Notes: generated by a model from the sequence alone, not told the origin. Positions 1 to 7,181 are shown, numbered from the stretch's first letter. The stretch is DNA of 12,378 bases from NAK19 sp034434515 (GCA_034434515.1 DAOTZA010000103.1:1-12378); one strand, 5' to 3'. Numbers and translations: made by a program.

Positions 1-58
1 GATTTGCCAGATGCCCTCCAATGAAGCCCCCGGCACCCAGGATTAAAGCTGTTTTTAT
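1..58 (-). CDS. NDP-sugar epimerase/dehydratase (SDR), N-terminal part only
   Basis: Only the first 19 codons lie in the window; the gene continues past base 1. The translation after the start is KTALILGAGGFIGGHLAN, the first beta strand plus the GxxGxxG dinucleotide-binding loop of extended short-chain dehydrogenases, so an NAD-dependent sugar-nucleotide epimerase/dehydratase is likely. The frame is closed by TGA (complement 79-81, just 5' of the AGGAGG), and no ATG, GTG or TTG lies between that stop and the Rossmann motif. The only codon at correct distance from a strong AGGAGG Shine-Dalgarno is ATA (complement 56-58). It overlaps the TAA of the upstream GT26 remnant as TAATA, the usual TAATG coupling geometry with G changed to A. 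Either ATA is used as a rare start or the start has decayed. Substrate cannot be told from this fragment. Confidence 0.7.
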   Translation of the reverse strand, partial: MKTALILGAGGFIGGHLAN

Positions 59-376
59 TAACTTCCTCCTTCAATCGATGATGAAAGATAGAATTTCCCT
101 TGCAGGATTTCAAGTAGATTATACAGAATAAACAATGACACGATTTTCGCATAGCGTCGCCAGAGGCGGCGCGGTTCGCTGATCAAGCGGAAGAGCCGTT
201 CCATACCGGCGCGCTGTATCCAGTGTGACGAAGTATAGCTTTGCCCCAGTCAGGAAGTTGAGCGTTGCCCCCATGCTCAATACAACCGTAATCAATTGTG
301 CCTAATAGCTGCCTTTCAACTAATGTTATCCTGCTCCGAACGATACAAATCTGACGTTGCCCCTCTTATTAACTTT
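58..376 (-). pseudogene. C-terminal half of a decayed GT26 (WecG/TagA/CpsF) glycosyltransferase gene
   Basis: Not an open frame, but reading it through gives clear GT26 C-terminal signatures. VNKRGNVRFVSFGAG (from about 370) matches the region before the family's GxPKQE motif. VVLSMGATLNFLTGAK (286-239) matches VGAAFDFHAG of the intact paralogue at 381-1184. HWIQRAGMERLFRLISEP (225-172), followed by RRLWRRY, matches PPWMQRYGLQWLHRLLQEP plus RRLWRRY. An extra base at 238 breaks the frame between GAK and YTSSHW. In-frame stops occur at complement 326-328 (TAA), 320-322 (TAG) and 302-304 (TAG). The terminal TAA (58-60) overlaps the ATA start of the next gene. The N-terminal half appears to be at 2317-2773, with the epimerase/GT26 pair between them. 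Family assignment of this tail is secure; pairing with the upstream half is inference. Confidence 0.72.
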
Positions 377-380
377 ACCG

Positions 381-1184
381 TTAGCCATAACGCATGTTCA
401 TCGGAGGCTGAGGCTTCCTGAGGGGAGGTGTCCAAACACCTATCCATTGGAGAAGGAAAAGAGTTAGATAAACAGCATTTAGAGGAAGGTACCTTCGCCA
501 AAGACGGCGTGGCTCCTGAAGGAGGCGATGTAACCACTGCAAGCCATATCGCTGCATCCAAGGTGGGGCCTCCCGCAAGAGCCCAGCGTGGAAGTCAAAA
601 GCTGCTCCTACAGCGATGACTGGCATCCCCAAAAGATAGCGCATCTCGTAGGCAAATATCTCCTGCCGGGGACAACCGATACCCACAAAGGTGATCCGCG
701 CTCCGCTTTTCCGTATCTCATGAGCCACCAGTTTCTGCTCCTCTGGGGTGAGAATTCTGAATCTTGAGGGCATGGAGCCAGCTATCCGTAGTTTGGGAAA
801 ACGGGACTTTAGGTTGTTTTCCAGACGTTCCAAAACGTTGGAGCGACTACCATACAAGAAGATAGGGAAGCCTTCTGTCTCTGCTGCTTTACATACCTGA
901 AGCATAAGACTAGGACCATAGACACGATCTGTCAAGCCCGCCTTATAAAGGAGGTTCAGCGCCCAACGAACGGGCTGCCCGTCTGGAACCACCAGCTCCA
1001 ATTCATTCAGTCGCCAAAGGTGTTCCCCATCCCCCACTCCGGTCATCACTCCATGGACTGCAAGGGCTGTTACACCGTAGGCAACGCCCGCCTTCGCAGC
1101 CTCCAAAATCCGAGACACAGCAGCCTCATAGTCCACTGCATCCACCATAACTCCAAGGACAGAATTTTTACCCTTATCTATCAT
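381..1184 (-). CDS. GT26 family glycosyltransferase (WecG/TagA/CpsF-type)
   Basis: Predicted to transfer a sugar (for example ManNAc, ManNAcA or another residue) onto a lipid-linked acceptor at the cytoplasmic membrane. The 267-aa length fits the family. Numbering from the ATG, visible signatures are VVPDGQPV near 65 (the PDG Asp is the expected catalytic residue), DRVYGPSLM near 85, FLYGS near 109, VGIGCPRQE near 167, VGAAFDFHAG near 194, and a basic tail with QEPRRLWRRY near 225, the membrane-binding C-terminal appendage typical of this family. The ATG at complement 1182-1184 overlaps the TGA of the preceding epimerase as ATGA, implying translational coupling. A GTG four codons upstream (1194-1196) also opens the frame but has poorly spaced Shine-Dalgarno sequence. 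This gene is intact, unlike the second GT26 copy split around it. Acceptor and donor are unknown. Confidence 0.9.
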   Translation of the reverse strand: MIDKGKNSVLGVMVDAVDYEAAVSRILEAAKAGVAYGVTALAVHGVMTGVGDGEHLWRLNELELVVPDGQPVRWALNLLYKAGLTDRVYGPSLMLQVCKAAETEGFPIFLYGSRSNVLERLENNLKSRFPKLRIAGSMPSRFRILTPEEQKLVAHEIRKSGARITFVGIGCPRQEIFAYEMRYLLGMPVIAVGAAFDFHAGLLREAPPWMQRYGLQWLHRLLQEPRRLWRRYLPLNAVYLTLFLLQWIGVWTPPLRKPQPPMNMRYG

Positions 1185-2251
1185 GCTGGCTTCCACCGCT
1201 CCCGGTTATCTTCGTATATCTCTCGGAGGATTCGGGGGACATCGTAAGTAAGCCGCCATTCAGGGTAATGGGTCTGAAACTTAGCGTTGCTGCCAATCCA
1301 CCAAATGTGATCGCCGATGCGGTTTCGCTCGTCGTAAGTGACTATCATCTCTTGTCCGGTGATCTCCTGTGCCAGAGCAATAGCCTCAAGAACTGAGGCA
1401 TTGCTGTACCTTCCCCCTCCGATATTATATACTTCAGCCACCCTGGGAGCTTTAAAGAACTCGTAGAAAGACTGAATTAGGTCGTAACTATGGATAGCGT
1501 CCCGGACCTGTTTGCCCTTATAGCCAAAGATTGTGTAGGAAGTATGACTCATGGCGCAGCGTATCAGGTAGGCCAGAAATCCGTGAAGCTGGGTGGCGGA
1601 GTGGTGAGGGCCCGTTAGCGTTCCTCCCCGGAAAATGCCTGTGAATATGCCAAAATACCGCCCATACTCTTGGACTAAAACGTCTGCCGCCACCTTGGAC
1701 GCTCCAAATAGGCTATGTAGGCTCTGATCAATGCTCATATCCTCGCGAATCCCCTCGAAATAAGGGTGGGTAGGGTCCAACTCGAACCGTGTCTCCAGCT
1801 CTACCAGAGGCAGGTTATTAGGGATGTCCCCATAGACCTTGTTGGTGGAAGTGAAGATGAAAACTGCCTCAGGAGCAAGCCTTCTCGTGGACTCTAAGAC
1901 GTTAAGAGTCCCTAAGGCGTTAACTTCAAAGTCTGCAATGGGATCGCGGGCCGCCCAGTCATGGGAAGGCTGGGCCGCCGTGTGTATGACCAAGACCACA
2001 GACTTCCCGTATCGTTCAAAGATCCGAAAAACCTCCTCGCGATTGCGAATGTCAATGTCCAAGTGAGTGTAACGAAGTCCCAACTTCTCCTTTAGCCTTT
2101 CGATGTTCCACCTTGTTGACGCTTCTTCGCCAAAGAAAACTCGCCGCATATCGTTGTCAATGCCGACCACGTCCAAACCCAACTTAGCGAAGAACTCTAC
2201 CGCCTCAGAACCTATTAAACCTCCTGAACCCGTTATAATGGCTACACTCAT
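1181..2251 (-). CDS. NAD-dependent epimerase/dehydratase, CDP-paratose/tyvelose 2-epimerase-like
   Basis: A 356-aa extended SDR enzyme, predicted to interconvert a nucleotide-activated sugar in the cytoplasm. The N-terminal GSGGLIGS (8-15) is the GxxGxxG NAD-binding loop; D32 ends the second strand and DIRN (67-70) follows. HTAAQPS (90-96) and FTSTNKVYGD (133-142) are typical of the CDP-tyvelose/paratose 2-epimerase (RfbE) branch, as are GKQVRDAIHSYD and YNIGGG further on. The usual catalytic YxxxK reads FGASK (182-186), so the Tyr is Phe (codon TTT at 1706-1708) while the Lys remains; I recall the same variant from related epimerase-like proteins, so it may be a subfamily trait. The ATG has a good AGGAG six bases upstream. 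The gene overlaps the following GT26 gene by ATGA, and the pair forms an intact unit inside a decayed GT26 gene. Exact substrate unknown. Confidence 0.87.
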   Translation of the reverse strand: MSVAIITGSGGLIGSEAVEFFAKLGLDVVGIDNDMRRVFFGEEASTRWNIERLKEKLGLRYTHLDIDIRNREEVFRIFERYGKSVVLVIHTAAQPSHDWAARDPIADFEVNALGTLNVLESTRRLAPEAVFIFTSTNKVYGDIPNNLPLVELETRFELDPTHPYFEGIREDMSIDQSLHSLFGASKVAADVLVQEYGRYFGIFTGIFRGGTLTGPHHSATQLHGFLAYLIRCAMSHTSYTIFGYKGKQVRDAIHSYDLIQSFYEFFKAPRVAEVYNIGGGRYSNASVLEAIALAQEITGQEMIVTYDERNRIGDHIWWIGSNAKFQTHYPEWRLTYDVPRILREIYEDNRERWKPA

Positions 2252-2316
2252 ATCCTTCTCCTAAAATAGTGTAATTCATCAGTCAATACCTATTGTGAAA
2301 TGGCTACAATTATCCC

Positions 2317-2773
2317 CTAATTCTTTTCTGCATAACTATTATAAAAACTCGGCCAGTTGGGAGATGAGCTATTCAATTTTAACCGCCATTGCTTCTGATT
2401 TCCCAGGCTATAAAATCGGAACATAGGATTCTTGTATATGCCCTCAACCAACGCACACAACCGAAAGTCATTCAGGTAGCCAATAGAGACAGATGATAAA
2501 TGCCCTTTTTTATATACCATCAAACCGCAGGACATGCATAGGCTTATTAATCTTTATTAGACCAGTCCATTCCATTTCGCATTCCTTTGCCAAGTAAAAC
2601 GTTCTGTTACCTTGATGGAACTGCCCATCCTGGTGGGCAGTGACCAGCCCACGTGCCCCGGTTGCCGAAATCAGGAGATTTTGTTTTTCAGCGGTATGGC
2701 ATCTGGCAAGTACGGTCGCGACAACAGAAGGGATATCTTGCTCAAAAAGCTCAGTCTGCAACACTTGAACCAT
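2317..2773 (-). pseudogene. N-terminal half of a decayed GT26 (WecG/TagA/CpsF) glycosyltransferase gene
   Basis: Two overlapping frames (2773 to 2510, then 2535 to 2317) together resemble the first half of GT26. The first starts at ATG 2773, six bases after the previous methyltransferase stop, with VLQTELFEQDIPSVVATVL aligning to VLGVMVDAVDYEAAVSRIL of the intact paralogue. SATGARGLVTAHQDGQF then matches the ALAVHGVMTGVGDGEHL strand. The PDG motif is lost (LAKECEMEW in its place), and MHVLRFDGI sits where RVYGPS should be before a TAA. The second frame gives RLCALVEGIYKNPMFRFYSLG, resembling the MLQVCKAAETEGFPIFLYGS region, then a stretch ending in YNSYAEKN and TAG. At least one frameshift lies near 2515-2535. 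The match breaks off just where the tail at 58-376 resumes. The first frame is fairly convincing; the second is weaker. Confidence 0.55.
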
Positions 2774-2779
2774 TGTTTC

Positions 2780-3516
2780 TTACTGTTTTCCGCTATCAAT
2801 TTTTTGATATACAGCAACAATCGAGACACCAAAAACTCTTAGAGGAGTATGTTCAAGCCACCTCATCAGCTTCCGAAATGGTCGCATTAATTTTCCCCAT
2901 TGACTTCCGCGCTCAAAAGTTGAAAAGGCAAAAGCAAGGCCTATCCTTCTAAAGCCCACGGGTAGGATAATCTGATCTAGACTTCTTACAGTAAAAACAC
3001 GCGCCAGAGCGATCCTTGAATAGATATATGGGAAATACGTCAGTAAAGGGTATCGTCCTCCTATTTCCCTACCAAGCAATTTAATTCCGTGTGTCTCAAA
3101 TGGAAACCATTGATTTGGACAGGTTATGCAAAAATATCCACCCCTCTTCAAAACTCGAGATATCTCTAAGATAGCTTTGGTTAGATCTGGAATATGTTCA
3201 AGCACTTCAATTGCTGAAATTAAATCAAAAGATTCGTCAGCAAAACCCATCTCTTCGGCCGATATTTAACGCACGAGAATATGACTAGGACGACGATTAC
3301 GAGAAAAACCAATCAACCTGTTAGATTCAACATCTATTCTAACCACCCGGTTGAAATTGTTCCCCAAACCGATCGTAAAGGCGCCACTCCCACACCCACA
3401 TCTAGATATGCTTTACCGCGAAATTCCACCAAACCCATTAACTTCTGCGAGAGAACCTCGATGACGAGCATACCCTCCCGGGCTGGTCCACCAAGACTTG
3501 GGGGATGTTTCAGCAT
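2780..3516 (-). pseudogene. Class I SAM-dependent methyltransferase, frameshifted and with an in-frame stop
   Basis: Read as one gene of about 245 codons this is a class I SAM methyltransferase of the kind found in polysaccharide loci. It starts at ATG 3516 with a strong AGGAGG five bases upstream. The N-terminal frame runs to GKAYLDVG. SAM motif I then needs a frame change: losing one base in the Val codon (3397-3399) turns GCGSGAFTIGLG, found in the other frame from 3397, into LDVG(CG)GVG in the open frame. The restored frame continues NRVVRIDVESNRLIGF to VR, then TAA (3266-3268), then ISAEEMGFADESFDLIS and AIEVLEHIPDL, the motif preceding the catalytic pocket, RVLKRGGYFCITCPN and the C-terminus. 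An ATG at 3250 opens the last 156 codons, but a protein from there would lack the SAM motif. Two lesions argue for a true pseudogene rather than one sequencing error. Confidence 0.82.
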
Positions 3517-3613
3517 GTCATCCTCCTGTTGCGTTCCTTTCTGTTATCATATAAGAGCAGCATTGCCTGAAGCTAAAAAGGAAAGCAATGAATTTTATTA
3601 GCTTGGCTGATTT

Positions 3614-3629
3614 TTTTACAGTTGTAAAA
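3614..3629. repeat. 16-base AT-rich inverted repeat (7-2-7)
   Basis: TTTTACA-GT-TGTAAAA lies in the 148-base gap between the two decayed methyltransferases. The arms are perfect and the spacer is two bases. The spacer is too short for a normal terminator hairpin, and the form fits a dimeric-regulator operator better. A good -10-like TATGAT (minus strand, near 3548-3553) lies between it and the next gene, without a clear -35. Function unproven. Confidence 0.35.
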
Positions 3630-3664
3630 GATTTCTAGCTCTATATCGCTTTTTCAACAGTAGA

Positions 3665-4306
3665 TTACAATTTACAAACTATAAAAGATTTGATCCAGAC
3701 AAAAAAGCGCTCTTCCCAGAGGACTCCATCCGGGAATAGAGTCGTTAGCTCATCCCGGCTGAGTAATCGAATTTCTTCTAAAAACCTCTCCACCTGTTGC
3801 TTCGAAGGGTGGGTAAGCCATCCCCAAAGGGTGAAATGACGCAAAAGTTTCTTCTGCCAATTTTGAGGTAAAAAATGGATGAATGGGGTGAGCAAATGGG
3901 GTTCGATCCAGAATCGCCGATTGGGTGTTTGAATATAATACCTTTTGCCCACTCTGCGCACTTCAGCGGCAAAACGTTACTGATTCTCCCAATTCGAAAG
4001 ATGCTCGATGACTGAATTGCTATACACGATCGTTACGCTCTGATCTGGGAAGGGCAAAGCGCGCCCATCGGCAACCAGGTATTTGAAAGATAGATCTTTT
4101 ATGGGTGGTATGCCAAGATTTAGCAAAACCACGTTCTTTGAATGGTCAATTAACGCCCAGTTGAATTCTGTACCGCCAACATCCAAAATCATTTCAGCCC
4201 GGTCGGGATGAAAGGCTACCGCAAACCGGCGCATGCGTTTGCTGCGAAACCAGCGAGCAAATAGGTGGTACAGGTCATGAATATTTAGGTTGATTTTCTT
4301 AGACAT
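3665..4306 (-). pseudogene. Class I SAM-dependent methyltransferase interrupted by an in-frame TAA
   Basis: A 213-codon methyltransferase reading frame is broken by one stop. The N-terminal part has MILDVGGTEFNW (SAM-binding motif I in the LDVGGxxFNW form), LVADGRALPFPD and VYSNSVIEHLSNW, the usual acidic and post-motif II segments. It then reads ENQ, TAA (3977-3979), RFAAEVRRVGKRYYIQTPN and the family's C-terminal block RFWIEPHLLTPF to the end, all in the same frame. A single substitution therefore explains the break, and a C-to-T change in CAA is the simplest, giving ENQQRFA. I chose ATG 4306, which overlaps the end of the epimerase remnant by eight bases (ATGTCTAA); ATG 4321 is equally possible and neither has a clear Shine-Dalgarno. 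Without readthrough the product loses about 105 residues and is probably inactive. Target sugar or lipid unknown. Confidence 0.8.
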
Positions 4307-4613
4307 AAATTCTGGAGACATAGCCACTTTGATATAACCACCTGGCTGTCCTGCGAATCCCTTCCTGCAACGAAATCGGGGGTTCGCCAAACAGGTCAAA
4401 TATCGGCCTCATATTCACCACGTAGTCTTCGGTCATGCTGCGAAAGCGGGTTGAAGTGATCGGGAAACGCCAACCAATCAAGCCGGATGCATCGCCCACC
4501 AAAGCCAGAGTACGAAGGAACAGGCGCGGTACACGGCGCGCTTTTCTGCCCGTCAAAGCTTCGGCAAATCCATCTACCCATTGATCCAGTGCAATTGGGC
4601 GAACTACTGCCAA
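4299..4613 (-). pseudogene. C-terminal remnant of an NDP-sugar epimerase (5' end lost)
   Basis: An open frame of 104 codons with only the C-terminal third of a nucleoside-diphosphate-sugar epimerase: VVRPIALDQWVDGFAEALTG, a basic segment RRVPRLFLRTLALVGD, WRFPITSTRFRSMTEDYVV and PISLQEGIRRTARWL. The Rossmann domain and catalytic residues are absent. Upstream in frame a stop (TGA) falls within the last codons of the neighbouring GT4 gene, and the only possible start is TTG 4613 with no Shine-Dalgarno, eight bases after the GT4 stop. GC by hand count is about 54% in 4381-4620 against about 45% in the first 240 bases of the GT4 gene, so the truncation point looks like a join between two DNA sources. 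Likely untranslated, or a non-functional fragment. Confidence 0.75.
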
Positions 4614-4621
4614 TTCACTGA

Positions 4622-5725
4622 TTATTCATCAAAAGCAGCCTTCAATGCCTGATAGAGATTTGCCCGCTCTCGTTCCAGAGTAAATTCCTTTAGATACCTT
4701 TCTCGACCAGCCTTTCCCATTTTCAGACGCAGTTCCCTATCTAAAATCAATCTCTTGAGTCGATCGGCTAGCTGAACAGGATCTTTAATCGGCACAAGAA
4801 AGCCATTCACTCCGTCTGTGATTAAGTCCGGAATCCCGTGCCAGTTTGTTGAAACGACCGGTAATCCAAACATCATCGCTTCAATCAACACCAACGGCAG
4901 ATTTTCTGCTTCGAAATAAGTGGGAAAACAAAAGATATCTGCCGCTGCATATTCTAACCATTTTGCTTCTCCTGTCAGAACACCATGAAGATGAGTGCAG
5001 ATACCATTTTCCTCTGCATATGCAAGAATTTTCCTTTGATCAGAATCTGAACCCTGCCCAACCAGATTCAACTCAAAGGAAATTCCATCTCTTCTTATAA
5101 GTTTACAGGCTTCGAGAAGCACGAAAACCCCTTTACTTTCATACAAAGCACCAACATATAGCAATGACACTTTGTTATTTTTATGATGAAAACTTTCTGA
5201 ATGCTTCTGGAACATATCTGGCAACCCATTCGGAACCAAAAAAGTGCGTTTGGGTTTAATGAATACGATCTCTTGTAATGAATATTTTGATTTACAAATT
5301 GCAACATCAGGAGCAGAAAAAGCTTTTAGAAAAATTTTTGCAATCAATTTGGTAAGAGTTTGATAGGATAGCTCGAAGTTGGCAGCGTGAAAATGGAAAA
5401 TGATTTTATCAAATAACCATCGAGTTGAAATTAAGATTAATAGATCGCGCATTAAAGCATGGCGGTTGATGACCGCCGGAGGATAATACAGAACCCTGAT
5501 ACCTTTTATCAAACGGTAATAGTAAATCTGACCAATCACTTTAAGAGTATGGAATACCTTTCGGAAATCAAATTTCCCGATTTCCGCCATTGAGCTTAAG
5601 GTACTTAATCGAATATGAACAAATTCAACATCAGGAAAGTTATAGTCCAGTAACCGTTGGATACTGATAGCCTGTCCATAATATGGGGGAGGAGTTTGTC
5701 CAACGATTAAGATTTGATTATGCAT
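4622..5725 (-). CDS. GT4 family glycosyltransferase
   Basis: A 367-aa retaining GT-B glycosyltransferase, predicted to add a sugar from a nucleotide donor to the growing lipid-linked repeat unit on the cytoplasmic face. The N-terminal domain has ILIVGQTPPPYYGQAIS (5-21), a glycine-containing acceptor-side loop common in this group, and FHFHAAN (110-116). The C-terminal domain has LYVGALYESKGV (189-200), LVGQG (221-225) and the EX7E element E274 to E282 in AENLPLVLIEAM followed by GLPVVSTNWHGIPDLI. Both glutamates are present. The ATG at 5725 has GAGGAG about 12 bases upstream, rather far. It is the last intact gene of the AT-rich upstream block; eight bases after its stop the truncated epimerase begins. 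Sugar specificity cannot be read from sequence. Confidence 0.92.
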   Translation of the reverse strand: MHNQILIVGQTPPPYYGQAISIQRLLDYNFPDVEFVHIRLSTLSSMAEIGKFDFRKVFHTLKVIGQIYYYRLIKGIRVLYYPPAVINRHALMRDLLILISTRWLFDKIIFHFHAANFELSYQTLTKLIAKIFLKAFSAPDVAICKSKYSLQEIVFIKPKRTFLVPNGLPDMFQKHSESFHHKNNKVSLLYVGALYESKGVFVLLEACKLIRRDGISFELNLVGQGSDSDQRKILAYAEENGICTHLHGVLTGEAKWLEYAAADIFCFPTYFEAENLPLVLIEAMMFGLPVVSTNWHGIPDLITDGVNGFLVPIKDPVQLADRLKRLILDRELRLKMGKAGRERYLKEFTLERERANLYQALKAAFDE

Positions 5726-5749
5726 TGATAAAAAAGACTCCTCTATGAG

Positions 5750-5755
5750 ATTATA
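5750..5755 (-). promoter_or_regulatory. Possible -10 promoter element
   Basis: A perfect TATAAT on the minus strand, 25 bases before the GT4 start in the 93-base gap that follows the polymerase gene. No convincing TTGACA-like -35 lies 16-18 bases upstream, so this could be chance in AT-rich DNA. If real it would let the last GT4 gene be transcribed separately. Confidence 0.25.
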
Positions 5756-5818
5756 TGGGACAATGACTTAAGCGCTATATTTTGGTTAAAATTCCGAATC
5801 AAAGAATTATTATTGTAC

Positions 5819-7180
5819 TCATGCCTGACGACAATATCCATACATGACCTTAAAAAATAACAACCCACTAAACCACGCCTGCGGCACCTCCCAATTGTTC
5901 TCTTGAAAACCTAATAAAAAGAATAAGGCCACAGCAGCAACCAGGGACCATTTTTCGAAGTGGTAATTGCGCTCAAGGCGCCGAATCGAATTGATAATTC
6001 TAACGAGGATAATAACAACGATAAGCCAACCAAACAAACCCCACTCAGTGTATATCGCCAGCCAGGAAAAATATGGAACTTGAGTAGAACCAAAATATGG
6101 ATTAGAAAGATACCAATCCCATAAGGGGAGCAAATATTTCCTTTGGCTTTCGGTGAACTGGTTGGGTAAATAAGAAATCTGGCGCGGATTCCGCCCACCA
6201 AAATATCGCCCGCTGCTGATCAAGCCTGCCCGACTGGCATATTGACCCGGTCCTAATCCGATTAGCGGCAAATACCAGTTATCCTCCGGCATCTCTTGAA
6301 GAGCTACCAGAACTGATTGAGTTTTTGGCACTTCTCCTTGCAAAAGTTGGCGGCCATATATCTTAATATGGCTAAGGTTTTTGGGTAAAAAAATCCATGC
6401 GATCAGGAATAAACCCCCAAATAGAACGCCAATTCTGATCAACCTCGATAACCTTAAACGAGCACCGTAATTAATAAAAAGGGCAGCACCCACGGCTATA
6501 CCCAGGAATAGGATAACATGCACCACCGAGGCCATGACGAAAGCGAGTAACCCAAGCGCGTAGACGAAGATTTTTCGGTAGGAAAGTTTACGAATAAGCG
6601 ATGGGAAAAGGAATAGGAGTAAGATGGCAATGTTAATGGCAAACATGACATTGGAATATGCCAATTCTGCACCTAACCATGGATGAATTGTCCCTCCTAT
6701 AAAGTCTCCGGTAGCCAGATCAAAAGTGCCAGTTTGTGTGTAACCGTATAAGCCCTGAACAATTCCCCACACCGCTTCGATAGCCAGGATAATCCAGGCT
6801 ACTTTTTGAGCTTTCAGGTACAACCAATCGCCAGATAACCTTGATGTAGGCAAGATAAGCAATACGACTAACCCAGCCCACGTAACCAGAGAGATCAATG
6901 CGTTTGCAAACTGGAAATTGGAATTGATGAGCGGGTAAAAGACCGTCATGGTTATCCATAAACAAAGGCCTATCACTGCTCTGTTCAACAAGCGAAAATC
7001 TCTGCCCCAAATCACCATCAAACCTAAAACCAGAAAGGGGGCAGTATAAGCCAGTAAATTAAAAGGCGACCAACAGATCAGCGCCGCAAATATTATTGCA
7101 TAAAGAACAGCCCGTTGTCTTTTGGATACATGGGTTGTAATCACATTGCTGTTCGTCAAAGGAAGGGAAGTTATTGACAT
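5819..7180 (-). CDS. O-antigen ligase/polymerase (Wzy/WaaL-like) membrane protein
   Basis: A 453-aa polytopic inner-membrane protein with about ten to twelve hydrophobic segments (for example near 25-46, 47-58, 67-84, 92-111, 127-144, 172-194, 203-238, 249-265, 371-396, 411-425). Segment 9 is followed by one long hydrophilic loop, about 266-370, the large periplasmic loop of the O-antigen ligase/polymerase superfamily. In that loop lies LIGLGPGQYASRAGL (306-320), a GxGxGxF-like signature; the next segment carries WLAIYTEWGLFGW, like the conserved E-x-G segment of the family. Expected role: joining lipid-linked repeat units into polymer (Wzy) or ligating polymer to its final acceptor (WaaL); sequence alone does not decide. 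No Shine-Dalgarno precedes ATG 7180; a 16-base inverted repeat sits there instead. Position beside a Wzx-type flippase favours a Wzy role. Confidence 0.85.
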   Translation of the reverse strand: MSITSLPLTNSNVITTHVSKRQRAVLYAIIFAALICWSPFNLLAYTAPFLVLGLMVIWGRDFRLLNRAVIGLCLWITMTVFYPLINSNFQFANALISLVTWAGLVVLLILPTSRLSGDWLYLKAQKVAWIILAIEAVWGIVQGLYGYTQTGTFDLATGDFIGGTIHPWLGAELAYSNVMFAINIAILLLFLFPSLIRKLSYRKIFVYALGLLAFVMASVVHVILFLGIAVGAALFINYGARLRLSRLIRIGVLFGGLFLIAWIFLPKNLSHIKIYGRQLLQGEVPKTQSVLVALQEMPEDNWYLPLIGLGPGQYASRAGLISSGRYFGGRNPRQISYLPNQFTESQRKYLLPLWDWYLSNPYFGSTQVPYFSWLAIYTEWGLFGWLIVVIILVRIINSIRRLERNYHFEKWSLVAAVALFFLLGFQENNWEVPQAWFSGLLFFKVMYGYCRQA

Positions 7181-7181
7181 A

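Noticed and set aside
316..561. An 81-codon minus-strand frame overlapping the GT26 gene
   Set aside because: It lies mostly inside the intact GT26 coding sequence in another frame, has low-complexity composition and no motif.
2612..2842. Plus-strand frame with TCPGC, resembling a zinc-ribbon transposase start
   Set aside because: Only one Cys pair is present, no following ribbon or catalytic domain is seen, and the minus strand here explains itself better as a decayed GT26 gene.
3334..3516. A separate 60-codon gene
   Set aside because: It is the N-terminal part of the frameshifted methyltransferase; its last codons are out-of-frame reading after the deletion in SAM motif I.
302..3979. Alternative genetic code (TAA/TAG read as Gln)
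   Set aside because: Real frameshifts accompany the stops in three broken genes, intact neighbours contain no internal TAA/TAG and several end in TAA, so ordinary decay is simpler.
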